In this document: piece by piece, positions 10,530 to 19,798 of the stretch
How the letters are laid out: every line of letters begins with the position of its first letter
How positions within the stretch are numbered: the stretch's first letter is position 1
Assembly (NCBI GenBank): GCA_022448425.1
Contig: JAKVCY010000051.1
Span: forward strand, 1-64,000
Length of the DNA stretch: 64,000 bases
From: Thalassotalea sp.
GTDB taxonomy: Bacteria > Pseudomonadota > Gammaproteobacteria > Enterobacterales > Alteromonadaceae
Reading direction: 5' to 3'
Program-made: the position numbers and the translations under genes
Notes under the pieces: model-generated
What the model saw: only the letters and a program-made list of their open reading frames with translations
What the model was told of the DNA's origin: nothing
Database searches by the model: none

Positions 10530-11744
10530 CTATTTTGCTACTTTAGCAACTGCTTTTTCGAAGCGAGCTAAACCTTCTGCAATATCTGCATCAGGGATGA
10601 TTAGAGATGGTGCAAAACGTACAATGCTCGCACCAGCAACTAGTGTCATTACACCTTCTTCCATTGCTGCAACTAAGAATTCTTTCGCTTTACCTTGGTA
10701 CTCGTCAGTTAATACAGCACCGATAAGTAAACCTTTACCACGTACTTCTTTAAATACGTTGTATTTCTCGTTAATTGCTTTTAAGCCATCGAAGTATAGT
10801 TGTTCTTTCGCTTTTACGCCGTCTAACACTGCTTTATCGTTAACTGTGTCAAAAGCGGCTTCAGCAACAGCACACGCTAATGGGTTACCACCGTATGTGC
10901 TGCCGTGAGTACCAATTTTTAGGTGCTTAGCAATGTCAGTTGTCGTGATCATTGCGCCGATAGGGAAACCACCACCTAACGCTTTCGCTGTTGTTAGAAT
11001 ATCTGGAGTAACGTTAAGACCCATGTAAGCGTATAACTCGCCTGTACGGCCAACACCTGTTTGTACTTCATCGAAAATCAATAAAGCGTTATGCTGGTTA
11101 CAAAGCTCGCGTACACCTTCAACAAATTCTTGCGTAGGAGATACGATACCACCTTCACCTTGAAGTGGTTCCATCATTACTGCACACGTGTTGTCAGAGA
11201 TAAGCTCTTTGAAAGAAGCTAAGTCGTTGTACTCAGCGTGAACAACATCACCTGGCTTAGGACCAAAACCATCTGAGTATGCCGTTTGACCACCAACAGT
11301 TACTGTGAAGAAAGTACGACCGTGGAAACCTTGCTTGAATGAGATGATTTGTGATTTGTGCTCACCAAAGTTATCTAATGCCCAACGACGCGCAAGTTTT
11401 AGCGCTGCTTCGTTTGATTCTGCACCAGAGTTTGCGAAGTAAACTTTGTCTGCAAACGTGCTGTCAGTCATTTTCTTTGCTAAACGCAATGCTGGCTCAT
11501 TTGTCATGACATTTGATAAATGCCAAATCTTTTCGCCTTGCTCTTTTAATGCGCTGACTAATGCTGGGTGACAGTGACCTAAACAGTTAACTGCGATACC
11601 ACCAGCGAAATCGATAAATTCTTTGCCTTCTTGATCCCATACTCGAGAGCCTTCACCGCGTACTGGGATAACTTTTGAAGGTGCGTAGTTTGGCACCATA
11701 ACATCATCAAATAACTCGCGGTTTACAGGAAAATGGTTCGACAT
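10530..11744 (-). CDS. astC: Acetylornithine/succinylornithine aminotransferase
   Basis: This 404-residue class-III PLP aminotransferase has the PLP lysine K254 in [12 protein letters not shown], and the [10 protein letters not shown] and [12 protein letters not shown] motifs. It can act on N-acetylornithine (arginine synthesis, ArgD) or N2-succinylornithine (AST catabolism, AstC); this family is often bifunctional. The operon with astA-astD suggests the catabolic use, while the neighbouring pabA recalls E. coli argD-pabA, so a dual role is likely. I start at 11744, not at an in-frame ATG 26 codons upstream, because an excellent AGAGGAG lies 6 bases before it. Candidate ArgR sites lie upstream. 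Confidence 0.93.
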   Translation of the reverse strand: MSNHFPVNRELFDDVMVPNYAPSKVIPVRGEGSRVWDQEGKEFIDFAGGIAVNCLGHCHPALVSALKEQGEKIWHLSNVMTNEPALRLAKKMTDSTFADKVYFANSGAESNEAALKLARRWALDNFGEHKSQIISFKQGFHGRTFFTVTVGGQTAYSDGFGPKPGDVVHAEYNDLASFKELISDNTCAVMMEPLQGEGGIVSPTQEFVEGVRELCNQHNALLIFDEVQTGVGRTGELYAYMGLNVTPDILTTAKALGGGFPIGAMITTTDIAKHLKIGTHGSTYGGNPLACAVAEAAFDTVNDKAVLDGVKAKEQLYFDGLKAINEKYNVFKEVRGKGLLIGAVLTDEYQGKAKEFLVAAMEEGVMTLVAGASIVRFAPSLIIPDADIAEGLARFEKAVAKVAK

Positions 11745-11886
11745 TTTTGTCTCCTCTTTATGTGGGCTTGCCATCATTATTTTACAAAAAATAGACGAGC
11801 AGTATGGCAGAAAAGTAAGCAAATGTCTTGTTTGTATTTGATTCTAGCCCAGTAAATTCAAGGCTTGTAGCGTTTTATGCATGAAC

Positions 11887-11904
11887 AGTGAATAACTATT
11901 TTAA
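11887..11904. promoter_or_regulatory. Possible ArgR (ARG box) half-conserved site
   Basis: The sequence contains TGAATAACTATTTTA, which matches the left half and the AT-rich centre of the ARG-box consensus (TGAAT-4-ATTCA) but has a weak right half. It lies upstream of astC in the 294-base gap. ArgR is known to control ast genes in related bacteria. The match is partial. Confidence 0.3.
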
Positions 11905-11968
11905 CGCCACGTTTACAATAGAAGTGTGGACGGGCAAGGGCTGTAGCGGGAGTGGTTAATATCAGGCT

Positions 11969-11987
11969 TTATGAACATTCTTCATAA
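11969..11987. promoter_or_regulatory. Palindrome upstream of astC (possible regulator site)
   Basis: A perfect 7-bp palindrome with a 5-base spacer, TTATGAA-cattc-TTCATAA, lies between the HDOD gene and astC. Its TGAA/TTCA half-sites and size fit an ArgR-like operator, but it could bind another dimeric regulator. Confidence 0.35.
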
Positions 11988-12038
11988 CTAATCAAAAAAA
12001 ATTATGAGATAAGGGCTGAAGGTAAAATGATTAAATTC

Positions 12039-13184
12039 TTAGCTGAAGTTGAGTTTTATGTGGTCAATATCACTTTTTTTCAGTAATGCCGCATCTGCAG
12101 CAGTGATTTTAGCTGAAGAAAGCAATAGCTTAGCTTCATCGTTATTGATGAGCTCTTCTTTTGCTAGGCTGCGAAACACAACATAAGCTCGCGCTTTGGC
12201 AACTAACTGCGCGATATCAGTCATTTTCTTTGGATCGTTAACAAAAGCTAAATCAAATAGTGGCTCGGTTATACGCAAACGATCAAAGTTCATTTGCTCA
12301 ACAAGGTCGGTACCTATTTGATTGCTGCGCGTGCACAATTGCTCGAGAAGTAAGTCTGGCGAGCTTTCTACAAGTAGCAATGCGTCATGTAAACGCTTGT
12401 CACGTTTATCGTAAGCGTCACGTACTTCGCGGTTATACACTTCATTGTGTTTGTTTACGAAGCAGCGGACGACAGCCAATAAACCAATATTTGATAGCAT
12501 GCCTGCGGTAAAAGCGGTGTACCAATCGCTGTCTTGTGCTTGCGCTAATGCTTTAGCCGCAAGCGCAACAGATAAACTATCGTTCCACAGTTTACGCTTC
12601 ATTAATGAGAATGGGGCAGTACTGTGTGGCAACCAATGCTTTAGAATATAGGTTGGCATTACTAGCTTGAGGTTTTCTAAACCAATGTAGTTAATTGCTA
12701 AGCTTGGATCTGACATCTTAACATCTGCACGTTTGCGATACTGTGGTTTATTCACCAGATTAACCACATCATCTGATAGCCATACTAAGCTTTTGACGAG
12801 CGGCGTAATGCGGTTAAGAGATGTCGCGCGTAATGACAATATTTCGAGAATTGCAGGCGCTGTATCTTCAATACTGAGGAAGTGCTGAAAAAAGTGCTCT
12901 TTGTTGTCGAATTCGTTATTTATTTCAATACTGACACGGGCAAAAAACTGATGCATAACTTGCTTTTGAAAGTGCTGCTCACCGTGTTCTTTGATCAATT
13001 TTTCTTGATTAGTTCGCTCTTCTACTGCCAGAAGTTCTCGACGACGATTCGCTTGCTCACTATCTTGCTGCGTAACAAACTTCACAGCACCAGTTTGCTG
13101 TTGTGCAAACTCTTTGCTGATAACTAGGCTGATATAGCTCTGATAGAGAGACCAAGTTGTGTCGTTTTGTTCAAAAAGTAGCAT
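12039..13184 (-). CDS. HDOD domain protein
   Basis: This 381-residue cytosolic protein has a roughly 100-residue N-terminal, charged, coiled-coil-prone region. An HDOD domain occupies about residues 100-320, recognised by the pattern DPSLAINYIGLENLK...AFTAGMLSNIGLLAV. HDOD domains are HD-related but usually lack catalytic metal ligands, and serve in signalling, cell-cycle and c-di-GMP-linked pathways. No output domain is visible. It sits between pabA and astC on the same strand; the link to arginine metabolism is positional only. Confidence 0.8.
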   Translation of the reverse strand: MLLFEQNDTTWSLYQSYISLVISKEFAQQQTGAVKFVTQQDSEQANRRRELLAVEERTNQEKLIKEHGEQHFQKQVMHQFFARVSIEINNEFDNKEHFFQHFLSIEDTAPAILEILSLRATSLNRITPLVKSLVWLSDDVVNLVNKPQYRKRADVKMSDPSLAINYIGLENLKLVMPTYILKHWLPHSTAPFSLMKRKLWNDSLSVALAAKALAQAQDSDWYTAFTAGMLSNIGLLAVVRCFVNKHNEVYNREVRDAYDKRDKRLHDALLLVESSPDLLLEQLCTRSNQIGTDLVEQMNFDRLRITEPLFDLAFVNDPKKMTDIAQLVAKARAYVVFRSLAKEELINNDEAKLLLSSAKITAADAALLKKSDIDHIKLNFS

Positions 13185-13285
13185 GTAGTGGGAAATTCAT
13201 CTTTATATCGATCAAGTATATATCGACATTTTAGTTGAAATCATTAATTTATTGAGCGTTTCAATCTTATTGACAGTGTTAGCTA

Positions 13286-13873
13286 TCAATAACTATAAGC
13301 TGTTAAAAAATTATTGAGAAGTTCATGCCCCTGTTCTGTCAGTATGGATTCAGGGTGAAATTGTACACTGGCAATTGGCAGCGTCTTATGGCGCAACGCC
13401 ATTATCTCATGGACTTCACCTTCATCTGTTTGTGTCCAAGCTGTCACCTCTAAACAATCAGGTAATGAAGCTTTATTGACGATAAGCGAGTGATAGCGAG
13501 TTACCTGCAATGGGTGATTTAGCGCTTCAAACAAGTTCGTTTTGTTATGCACAATATTACTTGTCTTACCGTGCATGGCTTGCTTAGCTTTTTCAACTTT
13601 AGCGCCAAAATGTTGCGCAATACTCTGATGACCCAAACAAACACCTAAAATAGGCACTTTACCAGCGAAGTGTTCAACTGCTGCTAGCGAAATCCCAGCT
13701 TTATCCGGATCGCAAGGCCCCGGTGATATCACAATATAGTTTGGCGCTAGGGCTTCAATATCGCCTAATGTTACTTCATCGTTTCGGACGACTTTTACAT
13801 TTTGACCAAGTGACTGAAAATAGTGCACTAAATTAAATGTAAATGAATCGTAGTTATCGATCATTAGCAGCAT
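13286..13873 (-). CDS. pabA: Aminodeoxychorismate/anthranilate synthase glutamine amidotransferase subunit
   Basis: This 195-residue class-I glutamine amidotransferase has the nucleophile C79 in GVCLGHQSI and the His/Glu pair H173 and E175 in QFHPES. It supplies ammonia from glutamine to a PabB or TrpE partner for folate or tryptophan synthesis. No pabB or trp genes are near. Its position next to argD/astC mirrors E. coli argD-pabA, which favours pabA; it may serve both pathways (PabA/TrpG amphibolic subunits are known). Confidence 0.9.
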   Translation of the reverse strand: MLLMIDNYDSFTFNLVHYFQSLGQNVKVVRNDEVTLGDIEALAPNYIVISPGPCDPDKAGISLAAVEHFAGKVPILGVCLGHQSIAQHFGAKVEKAKQAMHGKTSNIVHNKTNLFEALNHPLQVTRYHSLIVNKASLPDCLEVTAWTQTDEGEVHEIMALRHKTLPIASVQFHPESILTEQGHELLNNFLTAYSY

Positions 13874-13955
13874 GAATAGTTCTCTTACTCACAAAACACT
13901 GTCGGCAAAGCTGGTACACAGGAGAGCAATGTATAAAACATGGCGCTGGATAATT

Positions 13956-14219
13956 ATACCAATTGCATTAAATATTTAATCTATTTAGAGCTGCGTCAGG
14001 GAAGTTAGAACAAAGCAAAGTGATGCTGTTGTAGTGATTCTCCAACAAAGAAGTTTGTGAAGTTATCACTTTCCTGACGAGCTCCCAAGGGCGAGTTTAA
14101 AAGACTTATTTGCTGCGTTGCTGATTTTGATATGGGAATAACCATTACCAACAATCAGCGTCTTGCCTCTAAGCCTTTTTATTCTCGCTGAATGGTCAAA
14201 TATTTAATTAAATTGGTAT
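13956..14219. mobile_element. MITE-like non-coding repeat element
   Basis: This 264-bp AT-rich, non-coding element fills most of the 487-base gap between pabA and ybaK. Its ends are imperfect terminal inverted repeats of about 22-25 bp: ATACCAATTGCATTAAATAT at the left and the complement of AAATATTTAATTAAATTGGT at the right. The interior contains further short inverted repeats (GCTGATT / AATCAGC). Such ACCAATT-ended repeats are common in Alteromonadales genomes (from memory, not checked). No target duplication is clear and no transposase is present. Only one copy is seen in this window. Confidence 0.6.
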
Positions 14220-14360
14220 TAAGAGTGTCCGATTGCTAGGGCGAAGTTTTACTCAATAGTTTCTAACGTAGAATTTTATCACAGCTTTTTTCCTAAAAGC
14301 GAAAGAATAAGCTGAAATGTTTTCTTTGTAGTGGGGCGTTTAGTGTATTTATGCTTGTAC

Positions 14361-14843
14361 TTATAAGTTTCTTTGCTGCTGAATTAAAGGGCAAAACTTT
14401 CCGCGCGTTAAGGTGAGCAAATCGTGTGGCGATAAAGCAATCTCTAGCCCTCGATGTCCTGCACTAACATAAATGAGGCCATGTGCTTGTGCACTGCTAT
14501 CGAGAAACGTCTTTAGCTGTTTCTTCTGTCCAAGCGGGCTGACACCACCGAGAACATAGCCAGTGCTGCGCTGAACATCTTCTGTCTTTGCCATTTGTGC
14601 CTTTTTAGCACCCGCCGCTTTGGCGAGCATTTTGAGATTAACTTGATGTTCAACGGGGACAATCGCCACAACTAACTGGCCATTGTCTAGAGATAACACC
14701 AAGGTTTTGAAGACTTGCTCTGCAGCTAAGTTTAGTTTTTCAACCGCCTCTAGCCCATAAGATGCAGCGTTTGCATCATGCTGGTAACTGTGGACCTCAA
14801 ATTTTATTTTGGCTTTTTCTGCTGCCTTGATTGCCGGTGTCAT
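14361..14843 (-). CDS. ybaK: Cys-tRNA(Pro)/(Cys) deacylase YbaK
   Basis: This 160-residue YbaK/EbsC-type editing protein hydrolyses Cys mischarged on tRNA(Pro) in trans, helping prolyl-tRNA synthetase. The essential lysine is K46 (AAEQVFKTLVL), and the GGVSPLGQKK stretch is typical of the family. Length matches E. coli YbaK (159). It lies 20 bases downstream of the DCC thioredoxin-like gene and is probably the last gene of a three-gene unit with that gene and the MOSC fusion. Confidence 0.9.
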   Translation of the reverse strand: MTPAIKAAEKAKIKFEVHSYQHDANAASYGLEAVEKLNLAAEQVFKTLVLSLDNGQLVVAIVPVEHQVNLKMLAKAAGAKKAQMAKTEDVQRSTGYVLGGVSPLGQKKQLKTFLDSSAQAHGLIYVSAGHRGLEIALSPHDLLTLTRGKFCPLIQQQRNL

Positions 14844-14863
14844 ACTGTTGCTAGCCCTTTGAG

Positions 14864-15286
14864 TTATTCATGTCCTAATCGGCCGGTGCGCTTTAATCGT
14901 TTCTGTACGCGGTAATGATAATAACGGCTTAGAAAAGGTTTCACTATGGGTAAGCCTATTAACCCGCCAACCCAACGAAATTTTGGCAGCTGCTTAAATA
15001 GTAAAATGTATGCGTCGAGTTCTTTGACAACTGTTTTACCATCGACAATAAGGTGAAGCTCAGAAATAGCATCTTGCTGCTTGATGTTGAAGCTTTCAAG
15101 TAGCGCAGCAGCCGAGTTAACGTCGAGCCAGTGCACGCTTTCATCGGTTAGCTGTTGAAATGATTGATATCGTCGTCTGTCTTCTACACAAGTAGGGCAG
15201 ATCGCGTCATATAAAACGACGACACCTGATTGCATTTGTGGTGGCAAAAGTTCATTTGCTTCTTTTAGTTCGTTTTCAGACGACAT
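14864..15286 (-). CDS. DCC family (DUF393) thiol-disulfide oxidoreductase-like protein
   Basis: This 140-residue thioredoxin-fold-like protein has a CxxC motif in LYDAICPTCVEDRRR, the family's hallmark, though the usual DGxCxxC has A-I in place of G-x. The C-terminal FLSRYYHYRVQKRLK is also typical. It follows the MOSC fusion gene by about 20 bases. A TTG start 5 codons upstream (15301) is possible, but I prefer the ATG; neither has a good ribosome binding site. Function of the family is unknown beyond presumed redox chemistry. Confidence 0.78.
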   Translation of the reverse strand: MSSENELKEANELLPPQMQSGVVVLYDAICPTCVEDRRRYQSFQQLTDESVHWLDVNSAAALLESFNIKQQDAISELHLIVDGKTVVKELDAYILLFKQLPKFRWVGGLIGLPIVKPFLSRYYHYRVQKRLKRTGRLGHE

Positions 15287-15306
15287 CGGAAATAATAGCA
15301 AGCCAC

Positions 15307-17208
15307 TTAAGGCTTGCTAATGACAACATCAGACTGAGGAATACAGCTACAAGCGAGGATATATCCTTGTTCTTTTTCGCTTGGCATTAAGCCATCGGTT
15401 GCTAACTGTCTTACATCGCCGCTTTCGAGTTTTACTTTGCAGGCACCGCACATGCCGCCGCGACATGAGTAGGGAAGAATGAGTCCTGCCATTTCTCCCT
15501 GATCGAGAATTGTTTCCTTGCTATTACCTTCAACGTGTTTATCCCAACTATCAAAGAGGATACCTACTTTTTCCGGAATAACTTCCTCAGCACTAGTCTT
15601 TTCAGTATTGGCATCAGCTGCCGATGATTTTATTCGCTTACCATAGCTTTCTTGATGGAATTGAGATTCAGGTAAGCCAATATCAAGTAATATCGACTTA
15701 GCCGCTTCTCTAAACCCTTCAGGTCCACAAACCATGACATCGCGTTCACGAACAAAAGGAATATTACGTAACATATCAACAGATAAGTGACCTTGATAAT
15801 CTTGCCATTGAGGTTTGGCGTTTTGGGTTAAGGTATAACTGATACGACAGTTACTATGCTGGCGGGCAAGTGCGGCGACTTCATCGGCAGCGATTAAGTC
15901 CTGCTCGCTGCGTGCACTGTGGAAAAACACGATATCTTTCTCGATGTGATTGTCGGCCATTGCTTTAAGCATAGAAAGCATAGGCGTGATACCAGAGCCT
16001 GCGCTAAGCAGCAGTACTTTATCTTGCGCTATGTTGTCTAGGTGGAATTGGCCGTTCGGTGCTTTCGCAACAATTTCGTCGCCCACTGAAAACTTGTCAT
16101 GAAGGTAATTTGAAACCTTACCACCTTCTACACGTTTTACCGTAATGGTGTAGCTATTAGGACGAGTAGGGCTGGAGCTTAGCGTATAAATCGCGTTAGT
16201 CTTTTTGCCTTCAATTGTGAGTTTGAACGCTAGATGCTGGCCAGCGATATAGGTTGGTAATTTGTTAGATTTGTCGTCTTTTTTTAGCTCAAAAACAAAG
16301 GTTTTAACGTCATGTGTTTCGTCAAAAATGTGCTGACAGGCTAAGGTGAATTGCTCAGCCTTGGTGGTACTGACCTTTTTTCTGTTGGTGACAAAAACTG
16401 GTGGTGTCTGAGTATCCAGCACAGTCACTTGGTCGCCTTGACGAATTTGTCCCTTGTTTAGTGGAATCATGTTTTGGCCAAACATCACATCACCTTTCTC
16501 AACTTGGCGATATTGTTTTAATGTCGCCAATGGTTCTTGATGAAGGTGCTTGTCGGCGCTTTCTGGGTCAACGGTTGTAAAAATACAACGCGAACATGGC
16601 TTGGTTAGCTCAAACTCTACTTCACCTATACGTATGTGTCGCCATGAATCTTCTGCAAAAGGTTCACAGCCTGAAACAACCACATTAGGACGAAATTGCT
16701 TCATCGTGACCGGCTGTGCAAGCTTACTGTTTAAATCGTCCAATGAGCCTTGTGAAATCAGCAATAACGGGTAGCCATCAGCAAAAGCAACAGGGTGGTT
16801 GGTATTGGCTACATGCCGAGTTGATTGCTCTCCAAAGTAAAGTAGGTAACTTGGTTGCCCGAGGTATTGGCTAATCCAAGCATCCACATTTTCAGCACAG
16901 CGTTGTCCGAGTACGGTATCTTTCCATACAATTACGTGCTGGTATTCATCTAGACATTGAGAATATTCGATTTTTAAAAGCGGCATGTCGGGAGCCGTCA
17001 GCATTAACCCTTGCGGTGTTAGTGTCGCTTGAATCAAGCAAATTTGTGGCATTGTACGGGCAGTAATAAAATTGCCGTTGGGATCGCATATAACAAATCT
17101 GCGATCGAAGGGTAGGCCAATATCATCAACCCAACTTGATGATAAATCGATGCCGGCGCTTGATTTAATGGGATAAATACTGATTTGTTGTAATTGGGTA
17201 TAGCTCAC
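15307..17208 (-). CDS. MOSC domain-flavin reductase-ferredoxin fusion (YcbX-like)
   Basis: This 633-residue cytosolic protein has three modules. Residues 1-265 are MOSC_N plus MOSC, with C205 and C208 in KPCSRC as likely molybdenum-cofactor contacts. Residues about 280-525 are a ferredoxin-NADP reductase-type FAD/NAD(P)H module (YTLSSSP, LSAGSGITPMLSM, VCGPEGF). The C-terminus is a plant-type [2Fe-2S] ferredoxin with C582, C587, C590 and C620. E. coli YcbX has MOSC plus ferredoxin and reduces N-hydroxylated compounds; here the reductase is built in, so the enzyme should be self-sufficient with NAD(P)H. The substrate is inferred from YcbX/mARC only. Confidence 0.88.
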   Translation of the reverse strand: MSYTQLQQISIYPIKSSAGIDLSSSWVDDIGLPFDRRFVICDPNGNFITARTMPQICLIQATLTPQGLMLTAPDMPLLKIEYSQCLDEYQHVIVWKDTVLGQRCAENVDAWISQYLGQPSYLLYFGEQSTRHVANTNHPVAFADGYPLLLISQGSLDDLNSKLAQPVTMKQFRPNVVVSGCEPFAEDSWRHIRIGEVEFELTKPCSRCIFTTVDPESADKHLHQEPLATLKQYRQVEKGDVMFGQNMIPLNKGQIRQGDQVTVLDTQTPPVFVTNRKKVSTTKAEQFTLACQHIFDETHDVKTFVFELKKDDKSNKLPTYIAGQHLAFKLTIEGKKTNAIYTLSSSPTRPNSYTITVKRVEGGKVSNYLHDKFSVGDEIVAKAPNGQFHLDNIAQDKVLLLSAGSGITPMLSMLKAMADNHIEKDIVFFHSARSEQDLIAADEVAALARQHSNCRISYTLTQNAKPQWQDYQGHLSVDMLRNIPFVRERDVMVCGPEGFREAAKSILLDIGLPESQFHQESYGKRIKSSAADANTEKTSAEEVIPEKVGILFDSWDKHVEGNSKETILDQGEMAGLILPYSCRGGMCGACKVKLESGDVRQLATDGLMPSEKEQGYILACSCIPQSDVVISKP

Positions 17209-17458
17209 GTTTAACCTCTTGGTTCAGTGGAGTTGTGATTCTTTATTAGAGGAAGGGCATCGCATTCGGATGCACTCTGCTATGCCGTCAGAAGAATTTG
17301 ATATTACTTTAAATATTGGTCAATAGGCAAAATATTTCAATGACAAATCAATGAATAGTCCATGAAAAACCCAACTTTTGTTGGGCTAATTGACTAGAGC
17401 GCCAAGTGCTTTGTGTTATATTGGCGGCAATTAAGCGATAAAGAGAAAGTTATTACCC

Positions 17459-18874
17459 ATGCACGTCCATATTCTCGGTATTTGTGGCACTTTTATGGGG
17501 GGCATTGCCGCAATAGCAAAACAACTCGGTTATCGAGTGTCTGGTTGCGACGCTAATGTCTACCCGCCGATGAGTACTCAACTCGAAGCCCTCGGTATTG
17601 AATTAAAACAAGGTTATGAGATCGCTCATCTCGATGATGAGCCTGATATAGTGATTGTTGGTAATGCCATGGCGCGTGGCAACCCGATGGTAGAGTATGT
17701 GCTAGATCGCAATATTCCCTATACCTCAGGTCCACAGTGGTTGCTTGAACACGTTTTGAAAGACCGTTGGGTATTAGCGGTGTCTGGTACGCATGGCAAA
17801 ACCACTACCAGTAGCATGATTACCTGGATTATCGAGTACGCTAAAATGAAGCCAGGGTATTTAATAGGTGGCGTCCCACAAAACTTTGACGTGTCAGCAC
17901 GACTTGGCGATGCGCCATTTTTTGTCATTGAAGCCGACGAGTATGACACGGCATTTTTTGATAAGCGCTCTAAGTTCGTTCATTACCGACCGCGTACTTT
18001 AGCGATCAACAATATGGAGTTTGATCACGCAGATATCTTTAATGATATCAGTGATATCCAGCGCCAGTTCCACCACTTGGTGCGCATGGTGCCGAGTAAT
18101 GGGTTGATTTTGTCGCCAGCATCAGAGCACTATGTTGAAGAAACATTAGCGCAAGGCTGTTGGACGCCGCAGGAAAAGTCGTATAGGAACATTGCAACCA
18201 ACCAAGAAACGGCGGAAGCATCTGCCATTGAAGGCTGGCAGGCAAAAAAACTCAAAGCAGATGGTAGCGAATTCGAGGTTTACTTCGCAGGTAAGCTTCA
18301 AGGCACCGTAAAATGGTCGCTTATCGGTGATTTCAACATTGATAATGCTATTATGGCGATTGGTGCAGCAAGGCACGCTGGCGTGCCGAGCCAAGTGGCG
18401 ATTGATGCTTTAGCTGAGTATGTGAATACTAAGCGTCGCCTCGAGTTACGTGGCAATATTAATGATATTCGCGTTTATGATGATTTTGCCCATCACCCTA
18501 CTGCAATTGCCAAAACCTTGGATGCAATGCGAAAACATGTGGGGGAGGGACGCGTTATTGCTGTACTCGAGCCGCGTTCTAACACGATGAAAAGTGGCGT
18601 TCACAAAGAAACTTTACCTGCCTCATTAAGCCAAGCGGACCAAGTGTTCGTATTCCAAGGTGAAAATGTGAAGTGGTCTGTTGCCGAGTTAGAAGCCAAG
18701 TGTCAACAGCCGGTTAGTGCGTTGAACGATATCGAGGCACTGGTCGCAGCGGTGGCAGAAACTGCAAGTACTGGCGACTCTATTGTTGTCATGAGCAATG
18801 GTGCCTTTGGCGGTTTCCATGGGAAGTTGTTGGCAGCGCTGTCTACTCGATTTGGTTCGGACACCGGCGAGTAA
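17459..18874 (+). CDS. mpl: UDP-N-acetylmuramate:tripeptide ligase Mpl
   Basis: This 471-residue cytosolic Mur-ligase family enzyme joins recycled L-Ala-gamma-D-Glu-meso-DAP to UDP-MurNAc in peptidoglycan recycling. The N-terminal nucleotide fold begins HVHILGICGTFMGG, the ATP loop GTHGKTTT is at residues 110-117, and DDFAHHPT and EPRSNTMK are typical of Mpl. ubiX follows 76 bases downstream on the same strand, an order common in gammaproteobacteria. The presence of mpl implies a DAP-type cell wall. Confidence 0.95.
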   Translation: MHVHILGICGTFMGGIAAIAKQLGYRVSGCDANVYPPMSTQLEALGIELKQGYEIAHLDDEPDIVIVGNAMARGNPMVEYVLDRNIPYTSGPQWLLEHVLKDRWVLAVSGTHGKTTTSSMITWIIEYAKMKPGYLIGGVPQNFDVSARLGDAPFFVIEADEYDTAFFDKRSKFVHYRPRTLAINNMEFDHADIFNDISDIQRQFHHLVRMVPSNGLILSPASEHYVEETLAQGCWTPQEKSYRNIATNQETAEASAIEGWQAKKLKADGSEFEVYFAGKLQGTVKWSLIGDFNIDNAIMAIGAARHAGVPSQVAIDALAEYVNTKRRLELRGNINDIRVYDDFAHHPTAIAKTLDAMRKHVGEGRVIAVLEPRSNTMKSGVHKETLPASLSQADQVFVFQGENVKWSVAELEAKCQQPVSALNDIEALVAAVAETASTGDSIVVMSNGAFGGFHGKLLAALSTRFGSDTGE

Positions 18875-18950
18875 GTGCGCTACACTCAAAGTGGGCTAGC
18901 CAGTGGCGATAGTATCGTAGAAATTAACAAGAAAAAGCACAAGATAGTCA

Positions 18951-19595
18951 ATGAGCGAATCAATTAAAAAAGCATCTTATCTAGGTTTCGATTCAGCGAT
19001 AACGGTTGCGGTTACTGGTGCATCAGGTGCGCCATACGCATTGCGTCTGATTGAATGCCTTGTCGCGGCAAATAAACAAGTTTATGTATTGATGTCGAGC
19101 GCTGCGCGCGTGGTATTCGACACCGAAGTGAATATCAAAGTACCGGGTAATCCGGATGCGGCCAGCGAGTTTTTTACTGAACATTTCAACGCCAAAGCGC
19201 AACAAATTGTTGTGTTTGGTAAAGAGCAATGGTTTTCTCCAGTTGCATCTGGTTCGGCAGCACCAAAACAAATGGTTGTTTGTCCTTGTTCGACAGGTAC
19301 GCTGGCAGCCATAAGCCAGGGGATGAGTGACAATTTGATTGAACGCGCCGCTGATGTCGTGATCAAAGAAAAAGGGCAGCTTGTGCTTGTGCCCAGAGAA
19401 ACACCTTTTTCCACCATTCACCTGCGTAATATGCTGAGCTTGTCGGAGCTGGGCGCAACAATTTTACCAGCTGCCCCTGGTTTTTATCATGAGCCGCAGT
19501 CAATTGAAGACTTAGTTGATTTCATTGTCGGAAGGATTCTTGACCACCTTGAAATTGGTCAGTCGATTATGCCACGCTGGGGTTATCAAAAGTAA
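18951..19595 (+). CDS. ubiX: Flavin prenyltransferase UbiX
   Basis: This 214-residue flavoprotein attaches dimethylallyl phosphate to FMN to make the prenyl-FMN cofactor of UbiD, needed in ubiquinone synthesis. The N-terminal [13 protein letters not shown] and C-terminal [19 protein letters not shown] patterns are diagnostic. It follows mpl. An inverted repeat (TTTTGTCG / CGACAAAA, 19618-19645) lies after the stop but lacks a T-run. Confidence 0.94.
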   Translation: MSESIKKASYLGFDSAITVAVTGASGAPYALRLIECLVAANKQVYVLMSSAARVVFDTEVNIKVPGNPDAASEFFTEHFNAKAQQIVVFGKEQWFSPVASGSAAPKQMVVCPCSTGTLAAISQGMSDNLIERAADVVIKEKGQLVLVPRETPFSTIHLRNMLSLSELGATILPAAPGFYHEPQSIEDLVDFIVGRILDHLEIGQSIMPRWGYQK

Positions 19596-19696
19596 CTTCA
19601 GCCCTGCTTATTCCAGTTTTTGTCGGTGAACGGTCTTCGACAAAACACCTCTATTTAACGTAAAACACTTACCTCTTCGCAAAAATGTGTTTTATT

Positions 19697-19706
19697 TTGT
19701 ATACAA
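19697..19706. promoter_or_regulatory. Perfect palindrome TTGTATACAA upstream of amidohydrolase gene
   Basis: A perfect 10-bp palindrome lies about 93 bases before the amidohydrolase start, in the ubiX intergenic region. This form resembles operators of FadR-subfamily GntR regulators (TTGTATACAA-type), but no such regulator is encoded nearby, so the assignment is tentative. Confidence 0.35.
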
Positions 19707-19798
19707 TGTCGACTCCTCACTTTTATATATTGGTGAACTCAGTAATCAATACAGAGGTTAGTAGTCAAATAATTATAAGCTTTACATAGGTTTACAAC

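Noticed and set aside
17370-17385. CCCAAC/GTTGGG hairpin between divergent MOSC and mpl genes as a terminator
   Set aside because: No gene ends here; it lies between two divergent starts and is short. It might be part of a leader.
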